Positions 20,177-30,967 are shown, numbered from the stretch's first letter. The stretch is DNA of 64,000 nt from Proteobacteria bacterium HN_bin10 (GCA_002083515.1 LWDN01000080.1:1-64000), one strand, 5' to 3'. Numbers and translations are program-made. Notes: generated by a model from the sequence alone, not told the origin.

Positions 20177-21682
20177 CTACTCCGCCGCCACCGCCTCGTG
20201 CGACTGATCCACGGGCGCTTGAGCGCGCTGGCGTCTGGGCTTCATTTCAAGCACGCCGTCTTCAAGCGCGCCGAAGCGCAGATCCATCATGTCGTGGGCG
20301 TAGGATTGGTTCTGCTTCCACGGCGCCTTGGCGGTCTGCTTCGGCAGCAGATTGTCGGCGCGCGCGAAATAACCGGAATTGAGGTTGGCGAACGGCTTCG
20401 GCTCGGGCGCTTCGTCGCCCAGGCGGGGCGTCGCCGACGCCAGATCGTACATGTCGAGATAATTGATCAGGCGGCAGACATATTCGTTGATCAGATCGGC
20501 GCGCAGCGTCCACGAGGCGTTGGTGTAGCCGAACACAAACGCCATGTTTGGAACGTCCGAAAGCATCGCTCCCTTGTAGGTGAAACACTTGCCGGGATCG
20601 ACCTTTTTGCCGTCGACGACGATCTCGGCCCCGCCCAGCATGCGCAGATTGAGTCCGGTGGCGGTGATGATGATGTCGGCCTCGAGTTCCTTGCCGGACT
20701 TGAGCTTCAGCCCCTTCTCGGTGAAGCGCTCGATGTGATCGGTGACGATCGAGGCTTTGCCTTCTCGGATGGCGATGAACATGTCGTTGTCGGGCACCAG
20801 GCAGAGGCGCTGTTCCCACGGATTGTAGGGCGGCGTGAAGTGCGTATCGAGATCGTAGTCCGGCCCCAACTGTTCGCGGATGAGGCCGAGCAGCCGTTCG
20901 CGCGTCTTGGCTGGGCGCGCCCGCGCCATGCGGAAGAAGAATTGCTGAAACACGATCTTGCGCAGCCGCGTCAGATCGTAGGCGAAGTGGCGCGGCAGAT
21001 TCCTGCGCGCCCAATTGGCCAGTTTGTCTTCGGCCGGCAGCGAAACCATGTAGGTGGGCGTGCGCTGCAGCATGGTGACGTGCGCCGCTTTGTCGGCCAT
21101 CGACGGCACCAATGTCACCGCCGTGGCGCCCGACCCGATGACGACGACGCGCTTGCCGGCGTAGTCGAGATTTTCAGGCCATTGCTGCGGGTGGATGATC
21201 TGACCCTTGAAGGACTCGGTCCCTTCCCATTTCGGCAAATAGCCGTCCTCGTAATTGTAATAGCCGGCGCAGACATGGAAGAAGCGGCAAGTGAAGCGCT
21301 TGATCGCGCCTTCGTGCTCGGCCTCTACCGTCCAAAGCGCATCCTCGGATGACCAGCTTGCACGCACGACGCGATGCTTGAAGCGGATGTGCTTGTCGAT
21401 CCCGTACTCGGCGGCGGTCTCGTGCACGTATTTCCAGATTGAGGGGCCGTCGGCGATCGCCTTCTCTTCCGTCCACGGCTTGAAGCTGTAGCCGAGCGTG
21501 AACATGTCGCTGTCCGAGCGGATGCCGGGATAGCGGAAGAGGTCCCAGGTGCCGCCCATGTCGGCGCGGTTCTCGAGGATGACGTAGCTCTTGTCGGGGC
21601 AGTCGCGCTGCAGGAAGTAGCCCGCGCCGACGCCGGAAATCCCCGCGCCCACGACGACGACATCGAAATGCTCTGTGCTCAT
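20177..21682 (-). CDS. Baeyer-Villiger-type flavin monooxygenase
   Basis: A 501-residue FAD/NADPH monooxygenase. The FAD Rossmann motif GAGISGVG lies at 12-19 and the NADPH motif GSGATAV at 183-189. Between them is the Baeyer-Villiger fingerprint FxGxxxHxxxW as FKGQIIHPQQW (158-168). Such enzymes oxidise ketones to esters or lactones, or heteroatoms. I start at ATG 21682 (MSTEHFDVVVVGAG); in-frame starts at 21712 and 21832 would add non-conserved leader, the latter overlapping cmk. The Shine-Dalgarno is weak (CGGGA). The gene is divergent from cmk with an 81-bp gap. Confidence 0.9.
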   Translation of the reverse strand: MSTEHFDVVVVGAGISGVGAGYFLQRDCPDKSYVILENRADMGGTWDLFRYPGIRSDSDMFTLGYSFKPWTEEKAIADGPSIWKYVHETAAEYGIDKHIRFKHRVVRASWSSEDALWTVEAEHEGAIKRFTCRFFHVCAGYYNYEDGYLPKWEGTESFKGQIIHPQQWPENLDYAGKRVVVIGSGATAVTLVPSMADKAAHVTMLQRTPTYMVSLPAEDKLANWARRNLPRHFAYDLTRLRKIVFQQFFFRMARARPAKTRERLLGLIREQLGPDYDLDTHFTPPYNPWEQRLCLVPDNDMFIAIREGKASIVTDHIERFTEKGLKLKSGKELEADIIITATGLNLRMLGGAEIVVDGKKVDPGKCFTYKGAMLSDVPNMAFVFGYTNASWTLRADLINEYVCRLINYLDMYDLASATPRLGDEAPEPKPFANLNSGYFARADNLLPKQTAKAPWKQNQSYAHDMMDLRFGALEDGVLEMKPRRQRAQAPVDQSHEAVAAE

Positions 21683-21763
21683 GCCTGAATCCCGCGCCCA
21701 AGGTGACGCCATGTCAAGATAGACGTGGCGGAAAAGATGCCGCGCTGATAGAGGCGCAGCCGC

Positions 21764-22396
21764 ATGATCATCGCAGTCGATGGACCAACAGCGTCGGGCA
21801 AGGGCACCGTCGCCAAGGCGCTGGCCGAGCATTACGGACTGAAGCGGCTGGACACCGGCTCGCTCTATCGCGCCGTGGGCTTAGCCGTGCTCGACGCCGG
21901 CGGCGATCCCGCCGATCCGGACGCCGCGGTCGCGGCGGCAAAAGCGCTCGATCTCGGCGCCATCGACGAACACCGCATCCGTTCGAGTATGGCGGGACTG
22001 GCCGCCTCGAAGGTGGCGATCATCCCTCAGGTGCGCGCGGTGCTCCGGCAAGCGCAGCAGATATTCGCCAACGATCCCAAAGGCGCGGTGCTCGACGGGC
22101 GCGACATCGGCACGGTGATTTGCCCGAACGCCGAGGTGAAGCTCTTCGTCACCGCATCGCTCGACGAGCGCACCCGCCGCCGGCTGGCCGAACTTCGCGC
22201 GCGCGGCGAGCAGATCAGCTTTGAGGAATTGCGGGCGCAGATCGCCGAACGTGACGAACGGGACATGACCCGCAAGGATTCGCCGCTGTTTCAGGCCGCC
22301 GACGCCCAGCTCCTGGACACCACCAGCCTCTCGATCGAAGCGGCGGCGGCGGCGGCCGTCGATCTGGTCGAGCGGGTGCTGGCGGACCGCCGCTAA
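21764..22396 (+). CDS. cmk: (d)CMP kinase (cytidylate kinase)
   Basis: A 210-residue nucleoside monophosphate kinase phosphorylating CMP and dCMP with ATP. It starts MIIAVDGPTASGKGTVAKAL (P-loop 7-14), followed by RLDTGSLYRAVGLA, LDGRDIGTVICPNA and RDERDMTRKDSPL, all conserved in Cmk. The gene order cmk-rpsA-ihfB downstream is the classical bacterial arrangement. The start ATG overlaps the 5' end of the longer, less likely form of the divergent monooxygenase. Confidence 0.97.
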   Translation: MIIAVDGPTASGKGTVAKALAEHYGLKRLDTGSLYRAVGLAVLDAGGDPADPDAAVAAAKALDLGAIDEHRIRSSMAGLAASKVAIIPQVRAVLRQAQQIFANDPKGAVLDGRDIGTVICPNAEVKLFVTASLDERTRRRLAELRARGEQISFEELRAQIAERDERDMTRKDSPLFQAADAQLLDTTSLSIEAAAAAAVDLVERVLADRR

Positions 22397-22412
22397 GGCT
22401 TGACGCTGCGCC

Positions 22413-22441
22413 TTGCTGAGCGGGGCCCTCGCCTCTATAGA
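22413..22441 (+). promoter_or_regulatory. Predicted sigma-70-type promoter for rpsA
   Basis: TTGCTG (22413-22418), a 17-bp spacer and TATAGA (22436-22441) lie in the 185-bp cmk-rpsA gap. Transcription would start near 22448 and give an mRNA leader of about 134 nt. The -10 hexamer is the core of the palindrome CTCTATAGAG. This is the clearest -35/-10 pair I found in the window. Confidence 0.6.
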
Positions 22442-22510
22442 GCGTCCCGCGTTCCTGAGGCCCAAGACGGGTCCGGGCCGCTTGGCGTTGCTTTAGCCAA
22501 ATCGAAGGAC

Positions 22511-22560
22511 GGCCCCATGGTGGGGCCGAGACCGCCGGAGCCAACCGGCTGGCCCTTTTT
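22511..22560 (+). promoter_or_regulatory. Structured rpsA leader, attenuator-like hairpins
   Basis: A perfect hairpin GGCCCCA-TGG-TGGGGCC (22511-22527) is followed by GCCGG-AGCCAA-CCGGC (22534-22549), and six bases later by five T (22556-22560). The S1 start is 22 bp further, with GGAG at 22567-22570. S1 protein autoregulates its own mRNA leader in enterobacteria; a comparable leader-based control here is inference from structure and position. Confidence 0.4.
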
Positions 22561-22581
22561 GTTGTTGGAGTTGAAATACGT

Positions 22582-24285
<1,704 letters not shown>

Positions 24286-24293
24286 GCAGACGG

Positions 24294-24336
24294 GAGCGCC
24301 GGCATCTTGCCGGCCCCTGCCGCCTGGAAGGCGGCG
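24294..24336 (+). repeat. REP-like hairpins after rpsA
   Basis: GGGAGCGCCGGC-ATCTT-GCCGGC followed by CCGCC-TGGAA-GGCGG. The GGAGCGCCGGC start matches the 5.9-kb element, and the GGCGGTCC end recalls the 53.0-kb element. It lies between the rpsA stop and the terminator. Confidence 0.55.
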
Positions 24337-24349
24337 GTCCAAGATCATG

Positions 24350-24380
24350 GGGCCCGGCGTCGCCGCCGGGCCCGTTTTCT
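24350..24380 (+). terminator. Intrinsic terminator of rpsA
   Basis: A 10-bp perfect G/C stem GGGCCCGGCG (24350-24359) / CGCCGGGCCC (24364-24373) with loop TCGC, followed by G and TTTTCTT. This is a textbook Rho-independent terminator on the plus strand, 65 bp after the rpsA stop. Confidence 0.85.
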
Positions 24381-24458
24381 TGACGCTTTTCAATCAACTG
24401 GCAGTTGACGGCGGGCCCCAGGCAGGCCTCTATCGCGGCGGCGTTTCGGGGATCGCGA

Positions 24459-24749
24459 ATGCTGCGCTCAGAGCTGGTGCAAAGGCTGCAGGAAGAACTG
24501 GCGCCGATGAAGGCGGCCGAGGTCGAACGCGCCGTCGATATCGTGCTCGAAGAGATCGCCGACGCCCTCGCCGAGGGCGGCCGCGTCGAGTTACGCGGCT
24601 TCGGCGCGTTTTCGGTCCGCAAGCGCGACGCCCGCACTGGGCGCAATCCCCGCACCGGCGCCACCGTGAAAGTGGCCGCCAAGCGCGTGCCGTTCTTCAA
24701 GCCGGGCAAAGAGCTTCGGCTTAAGGTCAATGGCGGCGAAGAGCCGTAA
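24459..24749 (+). CDS. ihfB: Integration host factor subunit beta
   Basis: A 96-residue HU/IHF-fold DNA-bending protein starting [17 protein letters not shown]. The beta-arm signature [12 protein letters not shown] with FKPGKEL at the C-terminus identifies the IHF/HU family, and the position after rpsA identifies the beta subunit. The longer frame from 24405 is not supported, because the conserved N-terminus begins at ATG 24459, preceded by GGGG. It bends DNA at promoters and in recombination, and in Caulobacter IHF assists FlbD/sigma-54 flagellar promoters. Confidence 0.95.
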   Translation: MLRSELVQRLQEELAPMKAAEVERAVDIVLEEIADALAEGGRVELRGFGAFSVRKRDARTGRNPRTGATVKVAAKRVPFFKPGKELRLKVNGGEEP

Positions 24750-24751
24750 GT

Positions 24752-24830
24752 CGGTTTTGGGTGTTCGGCGAAGAAGCTCGCGCAACACCTTGAAGGGTCC
24801 AATCCCCAAAACCCAATCCCCAACCCCAAG
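24752..24830 (+). repeat. Heptad-based palindrome between ihfB and mscL
   Basis: The left arm (24752-24769) reads GGTTTTG GGTGTTC GG. The right arm (24799-24830) reads CCAATCC CCAAAAC CCAATCC CCAACCC. Both have period 7 and are complementary in orientation. The right arm ends 8 bp before the mscL ATG, next to the AAGGAACA ribosome-binding region. Confidence 0.7.
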
Positions 24831-24838
24831 GAACAACC

Positions 24839-25258
24839 ATGTCCATGCTGAAGGAATTTCGCGACTTCGCGATGAAGGGAAATGTCGTCGATCTCGCCGT
24901 CGGTGTGATCATCGGCGCTGCGTTCGGAACGATCGTTTCGTCTCTGGTGGACGATATGATCATGCCGATCGTCGGTGCCGTCACCGGCGGGCTCGACTTC
25001 TCGAACTACTTCCTGCCGCTCTCCAACGCCGTCACAGCGACAACATTGGAGGCCGCGCGCGAACAGGGCGCTGTGTTCGCCTACGGCAAGTTCATCACCG
25101 CGGTGCTTAAGTTCATCATCGTCGCCTGGGTTCTGTTCATGGTCATCAAGGCCATGAACAAGATGAAGAAGGCCGAAGCCGCGGCGCCCGCCGCCCCGCC
25201 CGCGCCGCCGGAAGACATCGTGCTGCTGCGCGAAATCCGCGACGCGTTGAAGAAGTGA
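24839..25258 (+). CDS. mscL: Large-conductance mechanosensitive channel MscL
   Basis: A 139-residue inner-membrane channel that opens under hypo-osmotic shock. The conserved N-terminal helix and TM1 are seen as [30 protein letters not shown], broken here only for quotation: [19 protein letters not shown] followed by [11 protein letters not shown]2 ([17 protein letters not shown]) follows a periplasmic loop, and the C-terminal bundle contains [15 protein letters not shown]. Length is normal. AAGGA lies 8 bases before ATG 24839. It is flanked on both sides by palindromic repeats, so it is probably a separate transcription unit. Confidence 0.97.
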   Translation: MSMLKEFRDFAMKGNVVDLAVGVIIGAAFGTIVSSLVDDMIMPIVGAVTGGLDFSNYFLPLSNAVTATTLEAAREQGAVFAYGKFITAVLKFIIVAWVLFMVIKAMNKMKKAEAAAPAAPPAPPEDIVLLREIRDALKK

Positions 25259-25262
25259 GGCG

Positions 25263-25425
25263 CGAACCACCCTTCTCCTGGTTAAGGAGAAGGTGTCCGA
25301 GCGCAGCGAGGACGGATGAGGTTTACCGGCGCGAGAAGCTCACGCGCAGAATTCCGATAGAACGGCAAACCTCACCCGGCTCGCTCCGCGAGCCACCCTC
25401 TCCTTAACCAGGAGAGGGGCTCAGA
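25263..25425 (+). repeat. REP-like palindrome between mscL and trpF
   Basis: The left hairpin CCTTCTCCTGGTTAAGGAGA (near 25271-25291) and the right hairpin TCTCCTTAACCAGGAGAGG (near 25401-25420) are inverted copies that also fold on themselves. Inside are a second inverted pair, GAGGTTTACC/GGCAAACCTC, and the GCTCGCTCCGCGAGC hairpin. This is the best-developed member of the C-run family, about 160 bp long. Confidence 0.75.
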
Positions 25426-25440
25426 ACCCAGTCGCACCTA

Positions 25441-25475
25441 TTGCCTTACTTACCTATTCCCCTACTCCCCTCCCC
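25441..25475 (+). repeat. One-armed heptad tract at the trpF start
   Basis: Pyrimidine-rich units with period 7 (CTATTCC, CCTACTC, CCCTCCC) run directly into the trpF ATG at 25477. No matching G-rich arm is seen nearby. It leaves trpF without a recognisable Shine-Dalgarno. Confidence 0.45.
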
Positions 25476-25476
25476 C

Positions 25477-26109
25477 ATGCCTGACGCAAAAATCTGCGGC
25501 ATCACCAGCGTCGAAGCGCTCGACGCCGCCATCGAACATGGCGCGCGGTTCGTCGGCTTCGTCACTTATCCGAAGAGCCCGCGCTTCCTGACTTTGGACA
25601 AGCTCAAGGCGCTGGCGGCGCGGGCGCGCGGGCGGGTCGAGACGGTGCTGGTCACCGTCAACGCCGATGACGCGCACATCACCGCCGCCGCCGCCGCAGC
25701 CGAGCCAGACTGGATCCAGCTGCACGGGAGCGAGACGCCGAAGCGGGCGGCGGAGGTCCGGCCGTTCGCGCGGCGCGGCCTGATCAAGGCGGTCGGCATC
25801 GCCAGCACAGAGGATTTCGGGTCGCTGCCGCCCTATTACCCAGTGGTCGATTTCTTTCTGTTCGACGCCCAGGCCCCTGCGGGCGGCCTCCCCGGCGGCA
25901 ACGCGCTGGCCTTCGATTGGGGCCTGATGGCCGGCGCCCAGATCGGCCGGCCTTGGTTCCTGGCGGGCGGCCTCAACCCCGGCAACGTCAAAGACGCGAT
26001 TCAGGCATCCGGGGCCGACCTTGTGGATGTGTCCTCTGGCGTGGAAAGCAGGCCCGGCCTAAAGGACCCCCTCCTGATCGCCCAATTCTTGGCGGCTGCG
26101 GAAGTTTAA
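25477..26109 (+). CDS. trpF: Phosphoribosylanthranilate isomerase
   Basis: A 210-residue TIM-barrel enzyme of tryptophan synthesis that converts phosphoribosylanthranilate to CdRP. The N-terminus [20 protein letters not shown] carries the catalytic Cys, [12 protein letters not shown] follows, and the C-terminus has [16 protein letters not shown] with [18 protein letters not shown] 25477 is used; the frame extends to a TTG at 25441 but that part is a pyrimidine-rich repeat. No Shine-Dalgarno is visible. trpB follows after 11 bp, making a trpF-trpB-trpA operon. Confidence 0.95.
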   Translation: MPDAKICGITSVEALDAAIEHGARFVGFVTYPKSPRFLTLDKLKALAARARGRVETVLVTVNADDAHITAAAAAAEPDWIQLHGSETPKRAAEVRPFARRGLIKAVGIASTEDFGSLPPYYPVVDFFLFDAQAPAGGLPGGNALAFDWGLMAGAQIGRPWFLAGGLNPGNVKDAIQASGADLVDVSSGVESRPGLKDPLLIAQFLAAAEV

Positions 26110-26120
26110 ACCCACCCCCC

Positions 26121-27335
26121 ATGGACGCGCGCCGCAACTGGCAGGACCTACCCGACGCCGAGGGCCGGTTTGGCCCGTACGGCGGGCGGTTCGTCGCCGA
26201 AACCCTGATGCCGCTGGTGCTCGATCTCGAGCGCGCCTATCGCGCGGCGCAGGCCGATCCGGGATTTGCGGCGACGATGGCCGACTTCTGGACCCATTAT
26301 GTGGGTCGACCCTCGCCCTTGTATTTCGCGGAGCGGCTGACCGCGCATTTTGGCGCCGCGAAAATCTACTTTAAGCGCGACGAGCTCAATCACACCGGCG
26401 CGCACAAGATCAACAATTGCCTTGGCCAAGTGCTGCTGGCGCTGCGTATGGGCAAGACCCGCATCATCGCCGAGACGGGCGCCGGCCAACATGGCGTCGC
26501 CACCGCGACCGTGTGCGCGCGCTTTGGTTTGCCGTGCGTGGTGTTCATGGGCGCGACCGACATCGAGCGGCAGAAGCCCAACGTGTTCCGGATGAAATTG
26601 CTTGGCGCCGAGGTGCGCCCCGTCACGAGCGGTGCGGCGACACTGAAAGACGCAATGAACGAAGCGCTGCGCGATTGGGTCACCAATGTCGCCGATACCT
26701 TCTACTGCATCGGCACCGCCGCCGGCCCGCATCCGTACCCCGAAATGGTGCGCGATTTTCAAAGCATCATCGGCCGCGAAGCGCGGGCGCAGATTCTGGA
26801 GCGCGAAGCCCGCCTGCCGGATGCGGTGATGGCCTGCATCGGCGGCGGTTCAAACGCGATTGGCCTGTTTCATCCGTTCATCGCCGATGAAAGCGTGCGG
26901 CTGATCGGCGTTGAGGCCGCCGGGCGCGGCATCGACGAGCGCTTCGAGCACAGCGCCGCCATCAATGGCGGCCGCCCGGGCGTATTGCACGGCAACCGCA
27001 CTTATTTGTTGCAGAACGCCGATGGCCAGATTCTCGAAGGTCATTCGATCAGCGCCGGCCTCGATTATCCGGGCGTCGGACCGGAACACTCGTATCTCGC
27101 CGACATCGGCCGCGCGCAATATTTGAGCGCTACCGACGACGAGGCGCTGGAAGCATTTAAATTGTGCGCGAGACTTGAGGGCATCCTGCCCGCCCTCGAA
27201 CCCTCGCACGCACTCGCGCGCCTTGGCGATGTTGCGCGCGAGATCGGCAAAGGCGGCGTGGTGATCATGAACCTCTGCGGCCGCGGCGATAAGGACGTGT
27301 TTACGGTGGCGGATGCGTTGGGAGTGTCCCTATGA
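26121..27335 (+). CDS. trpB: Tryptophan synthase beta chain
   Basis: A 404-residue PLP enzyme condensing indole and serine. The PLP-binding lysine is K96 in [10 protein letters not shown], followed by [15 protein letters not shown], the phosphate-binding GGGSNAIG and the C-terminal [12 protein letters not shown] 26121 gives the standard N-terminus ([18 protein letters not shown]); the longer open frame upstream is a shadow of trpF. Its TGA overlaps the start of the next gene in ATGA, but that gene is not trpA. Confidence 0.97.
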   Translation: MDARRNWQDLPDAEGRFGPYGGRFVAETLMPLVLDLERAYRAAQADPGFAATMADFWTHYVGRPSPLYFAERLTAHFGAAKIYFKRDELNHTGAHKINNCLGQVLLALRMGKTRIIAETGAGQHGVATATVCARFGLPCVVFMGATDIERQKPNVFRMKLLGAEVRPVTSGAATLKDAMNEALRDWVTNVADTFYCIGTAAGPHPYPEMVRDFQSIIGREARAQILEREARLPDAVMACIGGGSNAIGLFHPFIADESVRLIGVEAAGRGIDERFEHSAAINGGRPGVLHGNRTYLLQNADGQILEGHSISAGLDYPGVGPEHSYLADIGRAQYLSATDDEALEAFKLCARLEGILPALEPSHALARLGDVAREIGKGGVVIMNLCGRGDKDVFTVADALGVSL

Positions 27336-27796
27336 AGCGGCTGCTGCTGGTCTTGTCGTTGTGCGTGACGTCCGCGTTCGCCGAAGAACGTCAGACCTTG
27401 GTGCTCGATCGCCCCAACGACGCACTCGCCGCCGTCACGTTGACGCTACCCGCAGAGGCGACGCTCGCGGAATGCGGCGGGTTCGACATCATGGCTTATG
27501 TCTGCTTGCGCGTCGCATCCGAGCACGAGGAGGCCGTTCTATCGCAGCTCTCAGCCGGCGTTCTGGCGCAAGGCTGGTCCGAAGTAGGCGATGGACACCG
27601 CGACGCCAGGCCATACACGAACATTTTCCGCGCGCCGGCCGGAGCCGACGCGTGTCCTCCCTTGATCATGATTGCGAGCGGCGACCACACAGAGAACGCC
27701 GCCGAGCCGCTCCCAGCGGGAGTTCTCGAGGTAAAGATCACCCAAACCGTCGATGTCATGTGCCTGTTCGATGGCGTGGACGGCCAGCAGCGATGA
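27332..27796 (+). CDS. Secreted protein of unknown function inserted in the trp operon
   Basis: A 154-residue protein with a clear Sec signal peptide [17 protein letters not shown], cleaved before EERQ, so it should be periplasmic or secreted. The mature part holds four Cys (AECGG, YVCLRV, DACPPL, VMCLFD), consistent with two disulfides, and no recognised domain. It overlaps trpB (ATGA, 27332-27335) and trpA (27793-27796) by four bases each, so it is translationally coupled in the middle of tryptophan synthase. Codon choice looks slightly less GC-rich than its neighbours. No function is proposed. Confidence 0.75.
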   Translation: MKRLLLVLSLCVTSAFAEERQTLVLDRPNDALAAVTLTLPAEATLAECGGFDIMAYVCLRVASEHEEAVLSQLSAGVLAQGWSEVGDGHRDARPYTNIFRAPAGADACPPLIMIASGDHTENAAEPLPAGVLEVKITQTVDVMCLFDGVDGQQR

Positions 27797-28620
27797 CCGC
27801 GCGTCTTGCCGTTCGCTACCACGCCCTAAAGCGCGCCAACCGCGCCGCGCTCGTCGCCTACATCATGGCGTCCGATCCCGATCACGAAACATGCTTCGAG
27901 ATTTTGCGCGGATTGCCCGCAGCCGGCGCCGACATTATCGAACTCGGCTTTCCGTTCACCGATCCGATGGCGGACGGGCCAAGCATTCAGAAAGCCGCGT
28001 TGCGCGCGCTGAAAGCCGGCGGCTCGCTGAAGCAAACGCTCGACCTCGCGCGGCGCTTTCGCGAGACCGACAAAGACACGCCGCTCATTCTGATGGGCTA
28101 CGCCAATCCGATCGAGAGCATGGGCTACGACGCGTTCGCGACGGCGATGTCTGCGTCCGGGGCCGATGGCGCCATCATTGTCGATCTGCCGCCGGAGGAA
28201 GATGCGCCGTTGCGCGCCGCGTTCGCGAGGCGCGATCTCTCCATCATTCGCCTAGCGACGCCGACGACGGACGACCGCCGGTTAACCAAGGTGCTCGATG
28301 GCGCCTCCGGTTTCCTTTATTACGTCTCGGTGGCTGGGGTGACGGGCGCGAACGCAGCAAGCGCCGCCAACGTGGGCGCGGCGGTGGAGCGGCTAAGACG
28401 CGCCACCACCCTGCCCATCGCCGTTGGCTTCGGCGTGCGCGAGCCGGAAGCGGCGCGCGCCATCGCTCGGACCGCGGACGCCGTCGTCGTCGGCTCCGCC
28501 TTTGTGGACGAAATTGCCGCCGGGCCAGGGCCCGAGGCGGCGAAACGTGTCTTGCGCAAGGTCGCTCAATTGAGCGAAGCTGTGCGCTCAGCGCGTGAAC
28601 TCGAAGGGACACCCGCATGA
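27793..28620 (+). CDS. trpA: Tryptophan synthase alpha chain
   Basis: A 275-residue TIM-barrel enzyme cleaving indole-3-glycerol phosphate. Catalytic E50 lies in [20 protein letters not shown] together with D61, and the phosphate loop region FGVREPEAA and [12 protein letters not shown] are present. It starts at ATG 27793, overlapping the secreted-protein gene; the frame upstream to 27313 is a shadow. It ends in an ATGA overlap with accD. The alpha and beta subunit genes are normally adjacent, and here they are separated by one small gene. Confidence 0.97.
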   Translation: MTARLAVRYHALKRANRAALVAYIMASDPDHETCFEILRGLPAAGADIIELGFPFTDPMADGPSIQKAALRALKAGGSLKQTLDLARRFRETDKDTPLILMGYANPIESMGYDAFATAMSASGADGAIIVDLPPEEDAPLRAAFARRDLSIIRLATPTTDDRRLTKVLDGASGFLYYVSVAGVTGANAASAANVGAAVERLRRATTLPIAVGFGVREPEAARAIARTADAVVVGSAFVDEIAAGPGPEAAKRVLRKVAQLSEAVRSARELEGTPA

Positions 28621-29591
28621 ACTGGCTGTCGAACTTCGCGCGGCCCGGGCTTTCGAAGAAGAAGCCCGACGAGGCGCGCGAGACGCCTGACAATCTCTGG
28701 ATCAAGGATCCGCTTTCGGGCGAGCTGGTCTATCGCGCCGAGCTCGAAGCCGGCGATTGGGTGACGCCGTCCGGCTTCCACATGCGCATCGGACCGGATG
28801 CGCGCTTCAAGATCATGTTCGACGAACAGGCGTGGCAGACGATTCCGCTGCCGAAGGTCGCCGCCGATCCGCTGAAGTTCAAGGACGACAAGAAGTACGC
28901 CGATCGCCTCAAGTCGGCGCGCGCAAAGGTGCAGCGCGACGATTGCATGGCCGCTGGTTACGGCCGCATCGGCGGCGCGCACGCGGTCGTGCTGGTGCAG
29001 GATTTCGAATTCATGGGCGGTTCGCTCGGCATGGCCGCGGGCGAAGCCTTCATTGCCGCCGCCGAAGCCGCCGTGCGGCGCAAGGCGGCGATGATCATGG
29101 TCACCGCCTCCGGCGGCGCGCGCATGCAGGAAGGCATTCTCTCCTTGATGCAGATGCCGCGCACGACGCTGGCGATCCAGATGCTGCGCGAAGCCGGGCT
29201 GCCCTACATCGTCGTGCTCGCCGACCCGACCACGGGCGGCGTCACCGCCTCGTACGCCATGCTCGGCGACGTGCACATCGCCGAGCCCGGCGCGCTGATC
29301 GGCTTCGCCGGCCCGCGTGTCATTGAACAGACCATCCGCCAGAAATTGCCGGAAGGCTTTCAGCGTTCGGAATATCTGCTCGACAAGGGCATGGTCGATA
29401 TGGTCGTGGATCGGCGTCAGCTGAAGACGACGATCGCGACTTTGCTCTCGGTGCTGATGCACAAGCGCGCCGCGGTTCAAGGCGACAGCGGCGAGACCGT
29501 GGATTTCGCCGAGGTCGCCGAAGAGGCGCCGGCGAAGGGCAAGCGCAAGCCGGTGAAACAAGCGCAACCCCGCGCCAAGGCGGCGGAGTGA
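28617..29591 (+). CDS. accD: Acetyl-CoA carboxylase carboxyltransferase subunit beta
   Basis: A 324-residue subunit that, with AccA, transfers carboxyl from biotin to acetyl-CoA at the start of fatty acid synthesis. The crotonase-like core is clear: [53 protein letters not shown] and [11 protein letters not shown]. The N-terminal zinc ribbon of E. coli AccD (two CxxC pairs) has lost all four Cys: the segment reads [20 protein letters not shown] then [10 protein letters not shown] basic C-terminal tail ends in AKAAE. It overlaps trpA by ATGA and folC follows; the order trpA-accD-folC is common in alphaproteobacteria. Confidence 0.96.
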   Translation: MNWLSNFARPGLSKKKPDEARETPDNLWIKDPLSGELVYRAELEAGDWVTPSGFHMRIGPDARFKIMFDEQAWQTIPLPKVAADPLKFKDDKKYADRLKSARAKVQRDDCMAAGYGRIGGAHAVVLVQDFEFMGGSLGMAAGEAFIAAAEAAVRRKAAMIMVTASGGARMQEGILSLMQMPRTTLAIQMLREAGLPYIVVLADPTTGGVTASYAMLGDVHIAEPGALIGFAGPRVIEQTIRQKLPEGFQRSEYLLDKGMVDMVVDRRQLKTTIATLLSVLMHKRAAVQGDSGETVDFAEVAEEAPAKGKRKPVKQAQPRAKAAE

Positions 29592-29595
29592 TCTC

Positions 29596-29690
29596 GGGGG
29601 TTGGGTTTCGGGATTAGGGATTGGGTTGCAGCGCGTATGACCTCGCCGCCAATCCCCAACCCCCAATCCCCAGTCCCGAACCCCGATCCG
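29596..29690 (+). repeat. Heptad-based palindrome overlapping the folC start
   Basis: The G-rich arm (29596-29628) splits into GGGGGTT GGGTTTC GGGATTA GGGATTG. The C-rich arm (29649-29688) splits into CCAATCC CCAACCC CCAATCC CCAGTCC CGAACCC CGATCCG. The arms are inverted and separated by 20 bp. The C-rich arm lies inside the open frame of folC and is translated as a Pro/Asn-rich string. Confidence 0.75.
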
Positions 29691-30962
29691 GTTCAACAGA
29701 GATTCATCGAGTTGTTCGGCCCCGAATTCGGGCACGGCAAGTCGTTCAATCTGCTGCGCCTGAAGGAAGCGCTCCGACAGCTCGGTTCGCCGCACGAAAA
29801 TCTCCCGCCGGTCATCCATGTCGCCGGCACCAACGGCAAGGGCTCGACCATCGCCTTCATGCGTGCGATCGCGGAAGCGGCGGGGCTGAAGGTCCACGCC
29901 TTCACCAAGCCGCATCTGCATGTGCTGAACGAGCGCTTCGCCGTTGCAGGTGAGATCGCCGACAACGGCGCCTTGATTGCAGCCGCCGAACGCGTGGCGG
30001 CGATCGATCACGGGCTGACGCAATTCGATGCCCAGGCTGCGGCGGCGTTGCTGCTGTTCGCCGAAACCGCCGCCGACATCGTCCTGCTCGAAACCGGCAT
30101 GGGCGGGTTGACCGATTCAACCAACGTCGTCGATGCGCCCGCTTTGAGCGTCATCACCCCAATCGGGCTCGACCACCAGGACGCGCTCGGCGCAACCATC
30201 GCCGAGATCGCGCGGCACAAGGCCGGGATCGTCAAGCCTGGCGCTCCGGTTGTCGTGGCGCGGCAAGGCGAGGACGCCCGCGCCGTGATCGAGGCGCGCG
30301 CGGCGGATTTGGCCGCACCGCTGCTGCGTCAAGGCGTCGAGTGGGATGCCTACAGCTCGGCAGGCCGGCTGGTGGTGCAGACCGAACACCGCGCACTCGA
30401 TCTGCCGCTGCCGGCTCTCCACGGCCCGCATCAGATCGATAATGCCGGCCTGGCTTGCGTCGCCATGCTCAATTGGCGCGACTTTGACGACGCCGCCTTC
30501 GCCGCCGGCATGAGCTGGGCGCGCTGGCCTGCACGCCTGCAGCCGCTGACGCGCGGCGCGTTGAGCGCGCCGGCTCGCGCCGTCGGCGGCGAAGTCTGGG
30601 TCGATGGCGCGCACAACGCCCACGCCGCCGCGGCCCTGGCGCAAGCGCTCACGCAGATGCAGCGCGCGCGGCCGAAATTCACCATCGCCGTGGTCGGCAT
30701 GCTGGCGCGCAAGGACGCCGACGCGTTCGTGACCGCGCTGGCGCCGGCGATCGATTGCCTCGTCGCCGTCGATCTCGGGCCCGATGCAGTTCGGCCGATG
30801 ACGCTGATTGAGGCAAGCGCCGCCGCCGGCATCTCCGCTAGCGGCGAGAATTGTCTACGCGATGCAGTGGCGCTCTACGCCCCACAATACGAGGCGCCGC
30901 GCGTGATTATCTGCGGGTCTTTGGCGTTGGCGGCGGAAGCTTTGAAGCTCGAAGCGGAATAA
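29637..30962 (+). CDS. folC: Bifunctional folylpolyglutamate/dihydrofolate synthase
   Basis: A 441-residue Mur-ligase-fold enzyme adding glutamate to folates. The P-loop HVAGTNGKGSTIAFM, the HLHVLNERFAV region, LLETGMGGLTDSTNV, ITPIGLDHQDALG and EVWVDGAHNAHAAAAL are all present. ATG 29637 is chosen, but the first 17 residues (PPIPNPQSPVPNPDP) are encoded by a heptad repeat arm; conserved sequence begins at about residue 18 (VQQRFIELFGPEFGHGKSF). The real translation start could lie elsewhere, and no good alternative ATG is seen. It is last in the trp-accD-folC run. Confidence 0.93.
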   Translation: MTSPPIPNPQSPVPNPDPVQQRFIELFGPEFGHGKSFNLLRLKEALRQLGSPHENLPPVIHVAGTNGKGSTIAFMRAIAEAAGLKVHAFTKPHLHVLNERFAVAGEIADNGALIAAAERVAAIDHGLTQFDAQAAAALLLFAETAADIVLLETGMGGLTDSTNVVDAPALSVITPIGLDHQDALGATIAEIARHKAGIVKPGAPVVVARQGEDARAVIEARAADLAAPLLRQGVEWDAYSSAGRLVVQTEHRALDLPLPALHGPHQIDNAGLACVAMLNWRDFDDAAFAAGMSWARWPARLQPLTRGALSAPARAVGGEVWVDGAHNAHAAAALAQALTQMQRARPKFTIAVVGMLARKDADAFVTALAPAIDCLVAVDLGPDAVRPMTLIEASAAAGISASGENCLRDAVALYAPQYEAPRVIICGSLALAAEALKLEAE

Positions 30963-30967
30963 AGGAC

